This document shows, piece by piece, positions 17,135-25,155 of a stretch of DNA of 42,621 bases. The notes beneath the pieces are model-generated. The model saw only the letters and a list, made by a program, of their open reading frames with translations. It was not told the DNA's origin and did no database searches. A program made the position numbers and the translations under genes. Source of the DNA: Pontibacter diazotrophicus (GTDB lineage: Bacteria; Bacteroidota; Bacteroidia; Cytophagales; Hymenobacteraceae); the NCBI RefSeq assembly GCF_003367245.1, contig NZ_QRGR01000033.1, forward strand, positions 1-42,621. Reading direction: 5' to 3'. Positions within the stretch are counted from its first letter, which is position 1; each line of letters begins with the position of its first letter.

Positions 17135-17711
17135 GAGCTGTGCAGAAGGCTGAAAACGATTTGATAAACAGTACAATCAGGGGGTATACTTAACGGTTTA
17201 CACCAGGGCTTTAAACTTTGAGTTTTGCTAACATGCGGTATAAAAAATGCCGGACAGTTGGCAATTCAAGGGTTGTAGCCCGCTTCCACTTACGTGTAAC
17301 GTGACAGAATACCGCTTCAAACGGCAGCTTTTTATACCGCCAACGGTTGCCTCTCTATTAAGCATAATGGGGCTTATGGGCCACAAACATGTGAGGTTCC
17401 TCATCCAGGGGAGCCTTACATGTTCTATAACGACAATTATGTTAGACAGAAGCGTAACGGTTTCATATAGTTATCGGCCTCGTTAAGCTACAGATAAAGT
17501 TTGCGAAGCATAAGGAATGTCCTTCACCATTGTAGAAACGAGCAGGGCAGAAAAAGGCATTGTGGCTACCAGTGTTGGCAGTTGGTATTTTGTTCTTAAA
17601 GCAAAGCTGTCCGTTATTTTACTCATCCTAATTCAGCTTATTAGAGCTTTTAGCCCATCCTTTATCGATGTACTTGCTGTAAGATTATCTCTTTTTATGT
17701 GATGAAGGGCT
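17135..17711. other. Gene-poor spacer with two inverted-repeat elements
   Basis: GCGGTATAAAAA at 17235-17246 pairs with TTTTTATACCGC at 17329-17340, with inner TGCCG/CGGCA also complementary. A smaller hairpin, AACATGTGAGG at 17386-17396 with CCTTACATGTT at 17414-17424, follows. No protein with recognisable character is encoded; a 61-codon hydrophobic frame at 17517-17702 is too weak to call. Confidence 0.45.
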
Positions 17712-18779
17712 TCAGGGAATCAAGCGGTCTTTGCGCAATTGCGTGAACAGGTCAAAAAACGACTCGTCGGTTCTTTGGTATATCAGGAAGCCCAGCTTGC
17801 GGCTCTTGGACATGTCGGTCATCACCTCAATGGGACGTCCCAGGTCCAGATCAGTGTGCCAGGGTGAAGCCAATCGATTCAGATCTGGTTCTGCCAGGCT
17901 GTACCGCCCGGCAATATCGCGCCACAACGGGCCATCCTGGGCCATTTGGTCCTCCAGGGGGTGAACGGTACCGTCAAAGCCAACAGGCTCCACATCGAAC
18001 CAACTGGCCAGGCGCTTCCACAGCCATTTCCAGCGAAAGTACTCTCCGTTAACTACATTGAACGCTTCATTATGGGCTGCTTCCGTCGTTGCTGCCCATA
18101 TCAAATGCTTGGCCAGCACCCGTACGTCGGTCGCATCCGACAGGCCGTTCCACTGTGCTTCTGAGCCGGGCCATCGGAACGGTCGCTTCGTTTCCCTGCA
18201 AATAGTGGCGTAAACGGCTAAGGTGGTTCCCAGGTTCATCTGGTTGCCTACCGCCTTTCCAATAACCGTGTGCGGACGATGAATGCTCCAGGTAAAGCCA
18301 TCACGGGCGGCAGCGGCATACACCTCATCTTCCTGAGCATAATAAAAGTTCTCTATATCCAGCCGGGGCTACTCCTCGCGCAAGGGCGTTTCAGGCAGAA
18401 ATCCTTCTTTAGCATAAGCTTCGAAAGGACCCAGGTAATGCTTCAGCCCTGTTACCAGGGCCACGTGCTGCACCGATCTCTTCGGAGACAAGGCATTCAG
18501 CAGGTTGCGAACCATCGCTGCATTCACCCTGATATTCTCTGCCTCTGTTTCCATGCGCATCCAGCTGGTGAAAAACACGTGCGTGGGCGCAGTATCGGCA
18601 AGGGCGGCCGACAGGCCTTCAGGACTGAGAAGATCTGCTGCAACTGGCCGTAAACCATCTATGCTCACATGAGGATTTCGAGCCAGGCCATAGGTAGTCC
18701 AATCCTGCTTTACCAGTTCTTCTGCCAGGTTACTACCTGTGATCCCGCTTACACCCACAACTAAGGCTACTCTGTTCAT
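17712..18779 (-). pseudogene. SDR/PRISE-like NAD(P)-dependent reductase interrupted by one in-frame TAG
   Basis: Two open segments, 18369-18779 and 17712-18323, lie in the same frame and together encode a ~355-residue extended short-chain dehydrogenase. The first half has the Rossmann start VALVVGVSGITGSNLAEEL. The second half continues directly after the stop with PRLDIENFYYAQEDEVYAAA and runs through RPHTVIGKAVGN to a full-length C-terminus. The only lesion is a TAG at 18371-18369, one base from CAG (Gln) or other sense codons. The fold is that of progesterone-5-beta-reductase/iridoid-synthase-like (PRISE) enzymes, which reduce enone double bonds. It lies downstream of the HxlR regulator on the same strand. 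The mutation must be recent, suppressed, or a base-calling error. Confidence 0.8.
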
Positions 18780-18852
18780 AATTCTTTTTTTAAATTCATC
18801 TAAAGCTTATAGGTACGACTTTTAACTCCAGGGGGCTACCAGCAAATCAGAA

Positions 18853-19203
18853 TCATTCCTTTTCAAAAATTTTCTTCCGGTGGTTTAGCCCCCAGCCCTT
18901 CAAAGCTTCGATGATAGGAGTCAAGGTATCGGCATAGGGTTCTGGCTTATACAGGATCTTAACCGGGTAATCATCCACTACCACTCGCTTTATCAGCTGG
19001 TGCTGCTCCAGGTCCTTGAGTTCCTTGGCCAGAACCTTCGGGGTGATCCCGGGGATACTCTCCTGTATATCTGTGAACCGCTCGTTGCCGGTCATAACAG
19101 AGATGATGATAGGCAATTTCCATTTGCCATTAATTACTTCGATCGCATCCCGCACCGGCTTTACCGTGTCAAGGCAGGACAGGTACCCCATTTTATTAGC
19201 CAT
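18853..19203 (-). CDS. HxlR-family transcriptional regulator
   Basis: A 116-residue winged-helix regulator with the HxlR layout. Cys10 in LSCLDTVKPVRDAIEVINGK is followed by the HTH (ERFTDIQESIPGITPKVLAKEL) and the wing (VVVDDYPVKILYKPE). A cysteine at this N-terminal position is used for thiol or aldehyde/quinone sensing in related regulators such as YodB and HypR, so redox or electrophile sensing is plausible here. The gene is divergent from the FNO-like/monooxygenase array and upstream of the broken SDR gene. A half-site array lies in the intervening DNA. Start ATG at 19203. Confidence 0.88.
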   Translation of the reverse strand: MANKMGYLSCLDTVKPVRDAIEVINGKWKLPIIISVMTGNERFTDIQESIPGITPKVLAKELKDLEQHQLIKRVVVDDYPVKILYKPEPYADTLTPIIEALKGWGLNHRKKIFEKE

Positions 19204-19225
19204 AAGTCATGAAATTAAGCATTTC

Positions 19226-19260
19226 ACTTTCCTTTAGGAAAGTACTATACAAAGGAAAGT
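19226..19260. promoter_or_regulatory. Candidate HxlR operator (ACTTTCC-N4-GGAAAGT plus third half-site)
   Basis: ACTTTCC (19226-19232), TTTA, GGAAAGT (19237-19243) is a perfect 7-bp inverted repeat. A third GGAAAGT half-site lies at 19254-19260, 17 bases on. The repeat begins 22 bases upstream of the HxlR start codon, the expected place for an autoregulatory and divergent operator. Confidence 0.65.
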
Positions 19261-19269
19261 AAAAAACGG

Positions 19270-19277
19270 TAACTTTG
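19270..19277 (+). promoter_or_regulatory. Candidate -7 box for the FNO-like/monooxygenase array
   Basis: TAACTTTG fits the Bacteroidetes -7 consensus TAnnTTTG. It is just downstream of the third GGAAAGT half-site, so occupancy of the operator would cover its -33 region. The resulting leader would be about 160 bases. No good -33 TTG was seen. Confidence 0.4.
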
Positions 19278-19446
19278 CAACAGCTTAATCAACTGATGCA
19301 CAGTATTTCTGGAGGGAGAGGCAATTTGAAAAAGTCTTAACGCCAGACCCCGTTGCTTTGGCCGAAGGGATCATCGAAAAGCGGATAAGTAAATACCGGA
19401 TAACAGGCCGGTAGCTAAAAATTGATCATTAATAAAATAATACAAC

Positions 19447-20238
19447 ATGAAAATAGGAGTTATCGGTGCCGGCGTGATCGGCAAGACCCTGGCAAGAAAA
19501 TTTAGTGAAGCGGGACACAACGTTACACTCGCAGATGCCAGAGGCGTGGCAGGCATTCAGGCAATTGCTAACGCAGCCGGTGTAAGGGCAGTAGAAGTAG
19601 ATGATGTTGCAGAGGATGTGGATGTGCTTGTTGTGTCTATTCCTTTTATCAATATCCCGGACCTGGTAAAAACACTACAAGGCAAGATTGGTGATCGTGT
19701 CGTGATCGTTGAAACGACAAACTACTGGCCGCATCGGGATGGAAAGGTAGAAGCGGTTGAAAACGGTATGGTGAACAGTGTATGGGTGCAGGAGCAGTTT
19801 GGCCGACCGGTAGTAAAAGCATTCAGCAATATTGGCGCGTATAGCCTTGCTACAGAAGGAAGACCAAAAGGAAGTAAAGACAGGGTTGCGGTGGCCGTCT
19901 CGGGTGATGAGCAGAAATCAAAAGAGGTGGTGCTAGGCCTGGTGGATGACGCAGGTTTCGACGCACTGGATGCCGGTCTACTGGAAGACTCCTGGCGCCA
20001 GCAGGCTTGTTCCCCAGCCTATTGCACAGACCTGACATTGCCTGAGCTTGTCCAGGCCCGGGCATCAGCCAACAGAGAAACACTTAGAGAAAACCAGGAG
20101 CTGTTATTTGGCAAAATGCAGGACATAGGTGACGAGTACTTTAAGATTATCTTATCAGGAGATTACCCTGAAGGCTTTGTTGACCATGCGGTAGACATAG
20201 TCCGCGCTATCAATAATTTGCCTCCAAGAAAGCACTGA
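19447..20238 (+). CDS. FNO-like NAD(P)-binding oxidoreductase, paralogue 1
   Basis: A 263-residue protein of the F420_oxidored fold (PF03807 type). The Rossmann loop GVIGAGVIGKTLARKF starts at residue 4. The residues after strand 2 are ADARG instead of the NSRG of paralogues 2 and 3. In characterised F420:NADP oxidoreductases a Ser-Arg pair there holds the NADP 2'-phosphate, so nucleotide preference may differ. The distal part carries SWRQQACSPAYCTDL, shared by all copies. It is the first gene of the array; the next starts 39 bases later. True F420 use is doubtful because no F420 biosynthesis is known to be typical of this group; flavin or another hydride acceptor is more likely. Confidence 0.8.
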   Translation: MKIGVIGAGVIGKTLARKFSEAGHNVTLADARGVAGIQAIANAAGVRAVEVDDVAEDVDVLVVSIPFINIPDLVKTLQGKIGDRVVIVETTNYWPHRDGKVEAVENGMVNSVWVQEQFGRPVVKAFSNIGAYSLATEGRPKGSKDRVAVAVSGDEQKSKEVVLGLVDDAGFDALDAGLLEDSWRQQACSPAYCTDLTLPELVQARASANRETLRENQELLFGKMQDIGDEYFKIILSGDYPEGFVDHAVDIVRAINNLPPRKH

Positions 20239-20277
20239 TAGTTAAATTATTTTTTGAGTTTAAATTGAATACAAGAT

Positions 20278-21024
20278 ATGAAGTTAGGAATCATTGGCGT
20301 CGGCCATATCGGTAAAACGTTAGCACTAACATTAAGTGCGGCAGGACATGAGGTAAATGTCGCTAATTCCAGAGGCCCGGAAACTATAGATACTGATGTG
20401 CTTGCTACAGGTGCGAAGGCGGTTACGGTACAGCAAGCTGTTTTAGACAAGGATGCTATCATTTTATCCATCCCTCTAAACCGCATTCCTGAGATTGCGC
20501 CGCTTCTGGCAGGTGTTTCAGATGAAACAGTCGTCATTGACACCTCAAACTATTATCCCGGACGTGACAACAAGATTGACAGCATTGAGGCCGGGCAGGT
20601 CGAAAGCCTATGGGTGCAGGAACAATTGGAACGTCCGGTAGCAAAGGCCTGGAACGCCATTGGTTCAGATTCCTTTGCCAAGAAAGGTAAACCGGCCGAA
20701 AGCCCTGACCGGATTGCTATCCCAATAGCTGCAGATCGGGAAATGGACCGAAAGGTAACTATCGCATTGGTTAGTGATACCGGATTTGATGCTTTCGACG
20801 CAGATTCCCTGGCGGATTCCTGGCGGCAGCAACCAGGAGCGCCTGTATACGGCACGGATCTAACGCTGAAAGAAATAGAAGCTGCCATTGATACAGCCGA
20901 AAGAGAGCGGTTGCCCAAACGAAGGGATTTGGCTGTTGCGGCATTTCAAGAACGGTTGGGAGATGCCACCACCAACCCCGATGCGGATTATGGTGTCCGT
21001 TTAAGCCGCGTGTTGTATATGTAA
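20278..21024 (+). CDS. FNO-like NAD(P)-binding oxidoreductase, paralogue 2
   Basis: A 248-residue Rossmann protein (GIIGVGHIGKTLALTL at residue 4) with NSRGPE after strand 2, the expected NADP(H)-binding Ser-Arg. It retains WVQEQLERPVAKAWNAIG and the family tail DSWRQQPGAPVYGTDL. The flavin monooxygenase gene begins 11 bases after its stop codon, the tightest spacing in the array. Co-translation with that enzyme suggests it supplies reducing power or acts on the same substrate. Its C-terminus extends past the core family length in a charged helix (TAERERLPKRRDLAV). Confidence 0.82.
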   Translation: MKLGIIGVGHIGKTLALTLSAAGHEVNVANSRGPETIDTDVLATGAKAVTVQQAVLDKDAIILSIPLNRIPEIAPLLAGVSDETVVIDTSNYYPGRDNKIDSIEAGQVESLWVQEQLERPVAKAWNAIGSDSFAKKGKPAESPDRIAIPIAADREMDRKVTIALVSDTGFDAFDADSLADSWRQQPGAPVYGTDLTLKEIEAAIDTAERERLPKRRDLAVAAFQERLGDATTNPDADYGVRLSRVLYM

Positions 21025-21035
21025 CTTATAAGGTC

Positions 21036-22424
21036 ATGGATTCTTCCAGAGAAAAAGTAAAGCACGCCTCTAAAACAAGTAAACAGATGCTTATCGGCTT
21101 GCATATAGGCAATGGATACGGTTCTCAGCAGGGAGCATGGCGCATGCCCGGCGTTGATCCAAAAAGTTATACCAGCTATGACGCGCGGGTCAAACAGGCC
21201 CAGGCAGCTGAACGCGGTAAGTTTCACTTTATATTTTTGCCGGATGGCCCTGGTGCAGCTCTAACTGATATAGAAAATGAAGCGCCTAGTTTTAATCTCG
21301 ATGTGATGCTCACCCTTGCTGCTGTTGCACGGGAAACCAAGCGAATTGGTTTAGTAGCCACCGGTTCTACTACATTCAACGAGCCTTTCAATCTTGCCAG
21401 ACAATTTAAAGCGCTGGATGTTATGAGTCATGGCCGCGCAGGCTGGAATGCAGTCACCTCCAGTGGTGATGCCGTCGCAGCAAACTACGGAAGAAGCATT
21501 CCGTCCAGTGAGGAACGCTATGGACGTGCGCACGAGGTCATCCAGCTCATCCAAGCACTTTGGGGCAGTTGGGGAAAAGATGCCTGGGTACATGACCAAG
21601 AGAGCGGACAGTTTGCGAAGAGAGATCAGATCCTTCCAATAAATGTAGAAGGAAAGCATGTGGGCTCTCGGGGACCACTCTATATTCCTCCGTCGGAACA
21701 GGGGCAGCCCCTCATTTTCCATGCAGGAGGCAGCCCTAATGCCCATGAACTGGCAGGTCGTTTCGCCAATGCGGTAATTGGAGCAGCATTTACCATTGAA
21801 GATGCACGTGCCCAACGTAATGCATTCCGGGAAGCGGCAAAACGTTACGGCCGGGACCCCGACGAGATCAAATATATCCCCGGCCTGATGACTACCATCG
21901 CCAAAGACAGACGCACGGCACTTGATCGCCGAATCAAGTTAACGGAACGATTATTCCCTCAACGAGTGGTGTATCTCCAACAGATGCTTGGCATACGCCT
22001 TGATCTGAACAGTCTGAATGAACCGCTCTCAAAAGAACAATTGGATGCTGCGCGTCCATCACCGTTTGATCCTCGCTCAGCCCATGCTCTGAAGATTGCA
22101 AAGGAAGGCTGGAGCCTGCGCGATATCATTGCCCATGGTGTAATTGATTATCATCCAGTGATTGTGGGGCCGGGTATTGAGGCTGCCGATCATATGCAGG
22201 CGTGGTTTGAAGCCGGTGCCGCGGACGGTTTCTGGATTTCCGCCGACGTTGACGAAGATGGCATCGATGCCTTTGTGGATGAAGTGGTTCCCATCCTGCA
22301 GGAACGTTGTCTCTTCCACCAGGATTATCAGGGCAAGACTTTACGCGAACACCTTGGTGCTCCCGATCAGTATGGAACTGACCCTCGCGTTTCCACACAA
22401 GGCAAAGGCACCATGGAGGAGTAA
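21036..22424 (+). CDS. NtaA/SnaA/DszA-type flavin-dependent monooxygenase
   Basis: A 462-residue luciferase-like (LLM) TIM-barrel enzyme. The family marks are an opening MLIGLHIGNGYGSQQGAWRM, a GKFHFIFLPDG strand, RIGLVATGSTTFNEPFNLAR and the strongly conserved HGRAGWNAVTS. This subfamily uses FMNH2 supplied by a separate reductase to oxygenate substrates such as nitrilotriacetate, dibenzothiophene sulfone or pristinamycin IIB. No FMN reductase of the usual flavin-reductase fold is nearby, so the adjacent FNO-like proteins are candidates for an associated reductase. The ATG at 21036 gives a ~25-residue N-terminal extension; the family core begins near residue 24. Confidence 0.88.
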   Translation: MDSSREKVKHASKTSKQMLIGLHIGNGYGSQQGAWRMPGVDPKSYTSYDARVKQAQAAERGKFHFIFLPDGPGAALTDIENEAPSFNLDVMLTLAAVARETKRIGLVATGSTTFNEPFNLARQFKALDVMSHGRAGWNAVTSSGDAVAANYGRSIPSSEERYGRAHEVIQLIQALWGSWGKDAWVHDQESGQFAKRDQILPINVEGKHVGSRGPLYIPPSEQGQPLIFHAGGSPNAHELAGRFANAVIGAAFTIEDARAQRNAFREAAKRYGRDPDEIKYIPGLMTTIAKDRRTALDRRIKLTERLFPQRVVYLQQMLGIRLDLNSLNEPLSKEQLDAARPSPFDPRSAHALKIAKEGWSLRDIIAHGVIDYHPVIVGPGIEAADHMQAWFEAGAADGFWISADVDEDGIDAFVDEVVPILQERCLFHQDYQGKTLREHLGAPDQYGTDPRVSTQGKGTMEE

Positions 22425-22467
22425 GGAATGATTAATCTTCAACGAATTAAACCAAAACAGATAAAAT

Positions 22468-23148
22468 ATGGAAATAGGAATAATCGGCGCCGGTAACATA
22501 GGCAGCACACTGGCCGGATATTTGACAAATCTCGGACATCAGGTTACGATTGCAAACTCGCGTGGTCCGGAATCATTAAGTGAAATTGCTGCGAAAACCG
22601 GTGCCACTCCCGTGACGACGCAGGAAGCAGCCGGAGCAAAAGACCTTGTCATTATCGCAATTCCCGACAAAGCGATAGTAAATCTCCCAACAGATATATT
22701 GTCTGCTTCTAAAGCCATTGTTGTAGATGCGGGTAATTACTACCCTTCCAGGGATGGTAGGAACGCTGCTATCGAAGGCGGGTTAACGGATAGCGAATGG
22801 GTAGCCCAGGTGCTTGGCCATCCGGTGATCAAGGCTTTCAACAATATCGTTGCCCCAAGCTTAGCTTCGAAGGCTGTTCCAGCTGGGAGCCCGAATCGAA
22901 TTGCTCTCTCGGTTGCCGGTAATGATGAGCGTGAAAAACAAATGGTCATGGAGCTCATTGATAAGATTGGCTTTGATGCCATAGACGGGGGGGCTTTGTC
23001 GGAGTCATGGAGACAGCAACCGGGTGAGCCTGCCTATTGCCAGGATCTTGATAAAGATGCGTTGAAAGCCGCCTTGCAAAAAGCCGACATCAGTAAACGT
23101 GCGGAAAATCTTGAACAGGCAGATGAAATAGCACGCCCATATCTTTAG
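22468..23148 (+). CDS. FNO-like NAD(P)-binding oxidoreductase, paralogue 3
   Basis: A 226-residue Rossmann protein (GIIGAGNIGSTLAGYL at residue 4), again with NSRGPE after strand 2. It is the shortest and most canonical of the three, close to the usual FNO length. It keeps VIKAFNNIV and SESWRQQPGEPAYCQDL. It starts 43 bases after the monooxygenase. A fragment of a fourth copy begins immediately after its stop. Confidence 0.85.
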   Translation: MEIGIIGAGNIGSTLAGYLTNLGHQVTIANSRGPESLSEIAAKTGATPVTTQEAAGAKDLVIIAIPDKAIVNLPTDILSASKAIVVDAGNYYPSRDGRNAAIEGGLTDSEWVAQVLGHPVIKAFNNIVAPSLASKAVPAGSPNRIALSVAGNDEREKQMVMELIDKIGFDAIDGGALSESWRQQPGEPAYCQDLDKDALKAALQKADISKRAENLEQADEIARPYL

Positions 23149-23152
23149 AGGT

Positions 23153-23377
23153 ATGGGAAGTGATACTGAAACGGAGGGCGGCGGAAGTCTTGCTGGATCG
23201 TGGAGACAGGAGCCGTGTACGCCTGCCTGTTGTACCGAACTGAATGCAGCGGAAAAGGGAAAAGCCCCTGCCGTAAGCGATGCTGTAATGCAGAAATTTC
23301 AGAATTTGAAGTCCTTTCCTTCTCACAAAGAAATGGTTGCTCTAAATCGTTCGGCTGCCGTTGGAAATCTAAAGTAG
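23153..23377 (+). pseudogene. C-terminal remnant of a fourth FNO-like paralogue
   Basis: A 74-codon frame contains SLAGSWRQEPCTPACCTEL, which aligns with DSLADSWRQQPGAPVYGTDL, SESWRQQPGEPAYCQDL and EDSWRQQACSPAYCTDL in the three complete paralogues. The preceding TETEGGG corresponds to the residues before that block. The Rossmann domain is absent, so only the last third of the gene survives. It lies 4 bases after paralogue 3, which suggests a tandem duplication with partial deletion or recombination between copies. Confidence 0.7.
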
Positions 23378-23601
23378 ATTTGTTTGTTTTTGTACTTGAC
23401 TGAAAGGCTACTATTAGCATCGTTGTACGCTCACTTGTGCTGGTGGTAGTTGCTTCAGCAAGCATGCTCGGTGCCTGATAAACCGTAAGGCTAAGAGAAG
23501 AGAACCCAGCAGATGAAACATGATTAACCAACTGTTTGGCTTGTAAATAGCTGTACCCGGTAAACAGAAACGTCTAAGACTTTTAATAAGAATCAAGTAC
23601 T

Positions 23602-24606
23602 ATGGATGATCAGAAGATAGCCTATTCCATTTTAGAACTAGCCATTGTTTCCCAAGGCGAAACAATAAAACAAACCCTGAACAATGCACTGGCTTTGGCA
23701 AAAGAAGCGGAAGCAAATAACTACAAACGCATCTGGTTTGCCGAACATCATAACTCAGATAACATTGGCAGTAGCGCCACCTCCATCCTCATAGGCTATG
23801 TGGCAGAAAACACTTCCAGCATCAGAGTCGGTTCGGGTGGTATAATGCTTCCCAACCACTCTCCCTTGATTGTGGCAGAACAATTTGGAACCCTCGCCCA
23901 TTTGTATCCCGACCGCATTGATTTAGGACTTGGAAGAGCACCTGGTACCGATTCTCAAACTGCACAAGCTATACGGTCTGATTTTATGAAGGCAGCGCAG
24001 TCGTTTCCCGAAGAAGTGGCTAAAATACAGCGGTACTTTTCGTTGGAAAACAAAAACTCAAACGTCAGAGCAGCCATTGCTGAAGGCACCGATGTACCGC
24101 TGTATATATTGGGCTCCAGCACAGACAGTGCCCACTTGGCGGCCAAAAAGGGATTGCCCTATGCGTTCGCCAGCCACTTTGCTTCAACCTACTTATTAGA
24201 GGCATTGAAGATCTATCACCAGGAATTTCAGCCTTCTGAGTTTTTAAACCAGCCCTATACCATAGCCGGGGTAAATGTCTATGTCGCCGATACTGATGAA
24301 GAGGCGGAAATGATGTTCACCAGCCTTATCAGAATGTTTGTGGGTGTGCTGACCGGAGCTAGAGATCCATTACACCCGCCAACAGAAATGACAGAAGATT
24401 TGAAAGCACTGTTGAAGCACCCTTCCTTGCACCAAATGCTGAAGTATTCCTTTGTGGGGAGCAAGGAAACGGTGAAGAAGCAAATAAAAGCATTTTTTGA
24501 CCAAACCCATGTGAATGAGCTCATTGCCGTATCCACCATGTACAATCTGAATGACCGCTTAAAATCCGCAAAACTGTTTGCAGAAATCATGACAGAAATA
24601 AATTAA
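23602..24606 (+). CDS. Luciferase-like (LLM) flavin-dependent oxidoreductase, MsnO8-like
   Basis: A 334-residue TIM-barrel flavin enzyme of the single-component-like LLM group. Recognisable parts are AYSILELAIVSQGETI, RIWFAEHHNSDNIGSSATSILIG (the AEHH motif), VGSGGIMLPNHSPLIVAEQF and DLGLGRAPGTD. It is a different subfamily from the enzyme at 21036. Physiological substrates for this group are mostly unknown. A 224-base gap separates it from the FNO remnant, so it may have its own promoter, but strand and context place it in the same array. Confidence 0.87.
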   Translation: MDDQKIAYSILELAIVSQGETIKQTLNNALALAKEAEANNYKRIWFAEHHNSDNIGSSATSILIGYVAENTSSIRVGSGGIMLPNHSPLIVAEQFGTLAHLYPDRIDLGLGRAPGTDSQTAQAIRSDFMKAAQSFPEEVAKIQRYFSLENKNSNVRAAIAEGTDVPLYILGSSTDSAHLAAKKGLPYAFASHFASTYLLEALKIYHQEFQPSEFLNQPYTIAGVNVYVADTDEEAEMMFTSLIRMFVGVLTGARDPLHPPTEMTEDLKALLKHPSLHQMLKYSFVGSKETVKKQIKAFFDQTHVNELIAVSTMYNLNDRLKSAKLFAEIMTEIN

Positions 24607-25155
24607 GGCAGATAAAAAGGAAGGGAATTATTCTAATAAAGAGCTATGCCAGTTCTATGCTTCGATAGCATTTGGTATTTAGTCCTTATCTACCCGCTTT
24701 TGCGTCTCATCAAACGGCTGAATTCTGTTACGGCAAGGGAGCAGTTGCTGGCTGGGCACCGGTGCTTGTAACTTCCCCTGCACTGATCTGGCGGTTTGAT
24801 GGCTGTAAAGAGGAGGCTGTCGGTAGGATATGTGGCGGCTTCTTGGGAGCATCCAGCGCAAGACCCCGGCCCGTGCACTAATAAAATATAAGAAAAGTCT
24901 TCTTACAAGCGGGTGTATCACCCGCGCCAACCGTTGCTGGATAGCTACGATAGGCACCCGCCGCAGGTCCGCGCAATACCAGAAAACGTGGGAATGATAA
25001 GATTGTGGAACCTGCAGCGGTATCTGCCCCTGCAGCCTGTATGGCGTCTCATTTTGTCGTCTCACAAATCAAACCTATAATTTATTTTAAGAGATGAGTA
25101 GCTGAGACCGTTCATAATATCATAAACAGTGTGTCAAAGGCTAATAAGATAGATT
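24607..25155. other. Gene-poor spacer with one compact hairpin
   Basis: GCGGGTG-TAT-CACCCGC at 24909-24925 is a perfect 7-bp stem with a 3-base loop. A 128-codon minus-strand frame covers 24679-25065 but its composition (Gln/Arg/His rich, no motif) looks accidental. Nothing else was recognised. Confidence 0.4.

Noticed and set aside
17517..17702. 61-codon hydrophobic + strand frame
   Set aside because: A single hydrophobic stretch in a region rich in inverted repeats, with no start signal or family resemblance.
19447..24606. F420-dependent metabolism
   Set aside because: The FNO-like fold alone does not show F420 use; no deazaflavin biosynthesis gene is in the window, so only flavin or NAD(P)H use is suggested.
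24679..25065. 128-codon minus-strand open frame
   Set aside because: Composition is Gln/Arg/His-rich with no recognisable motif or start signal, and it lies in a region of general low coding character.
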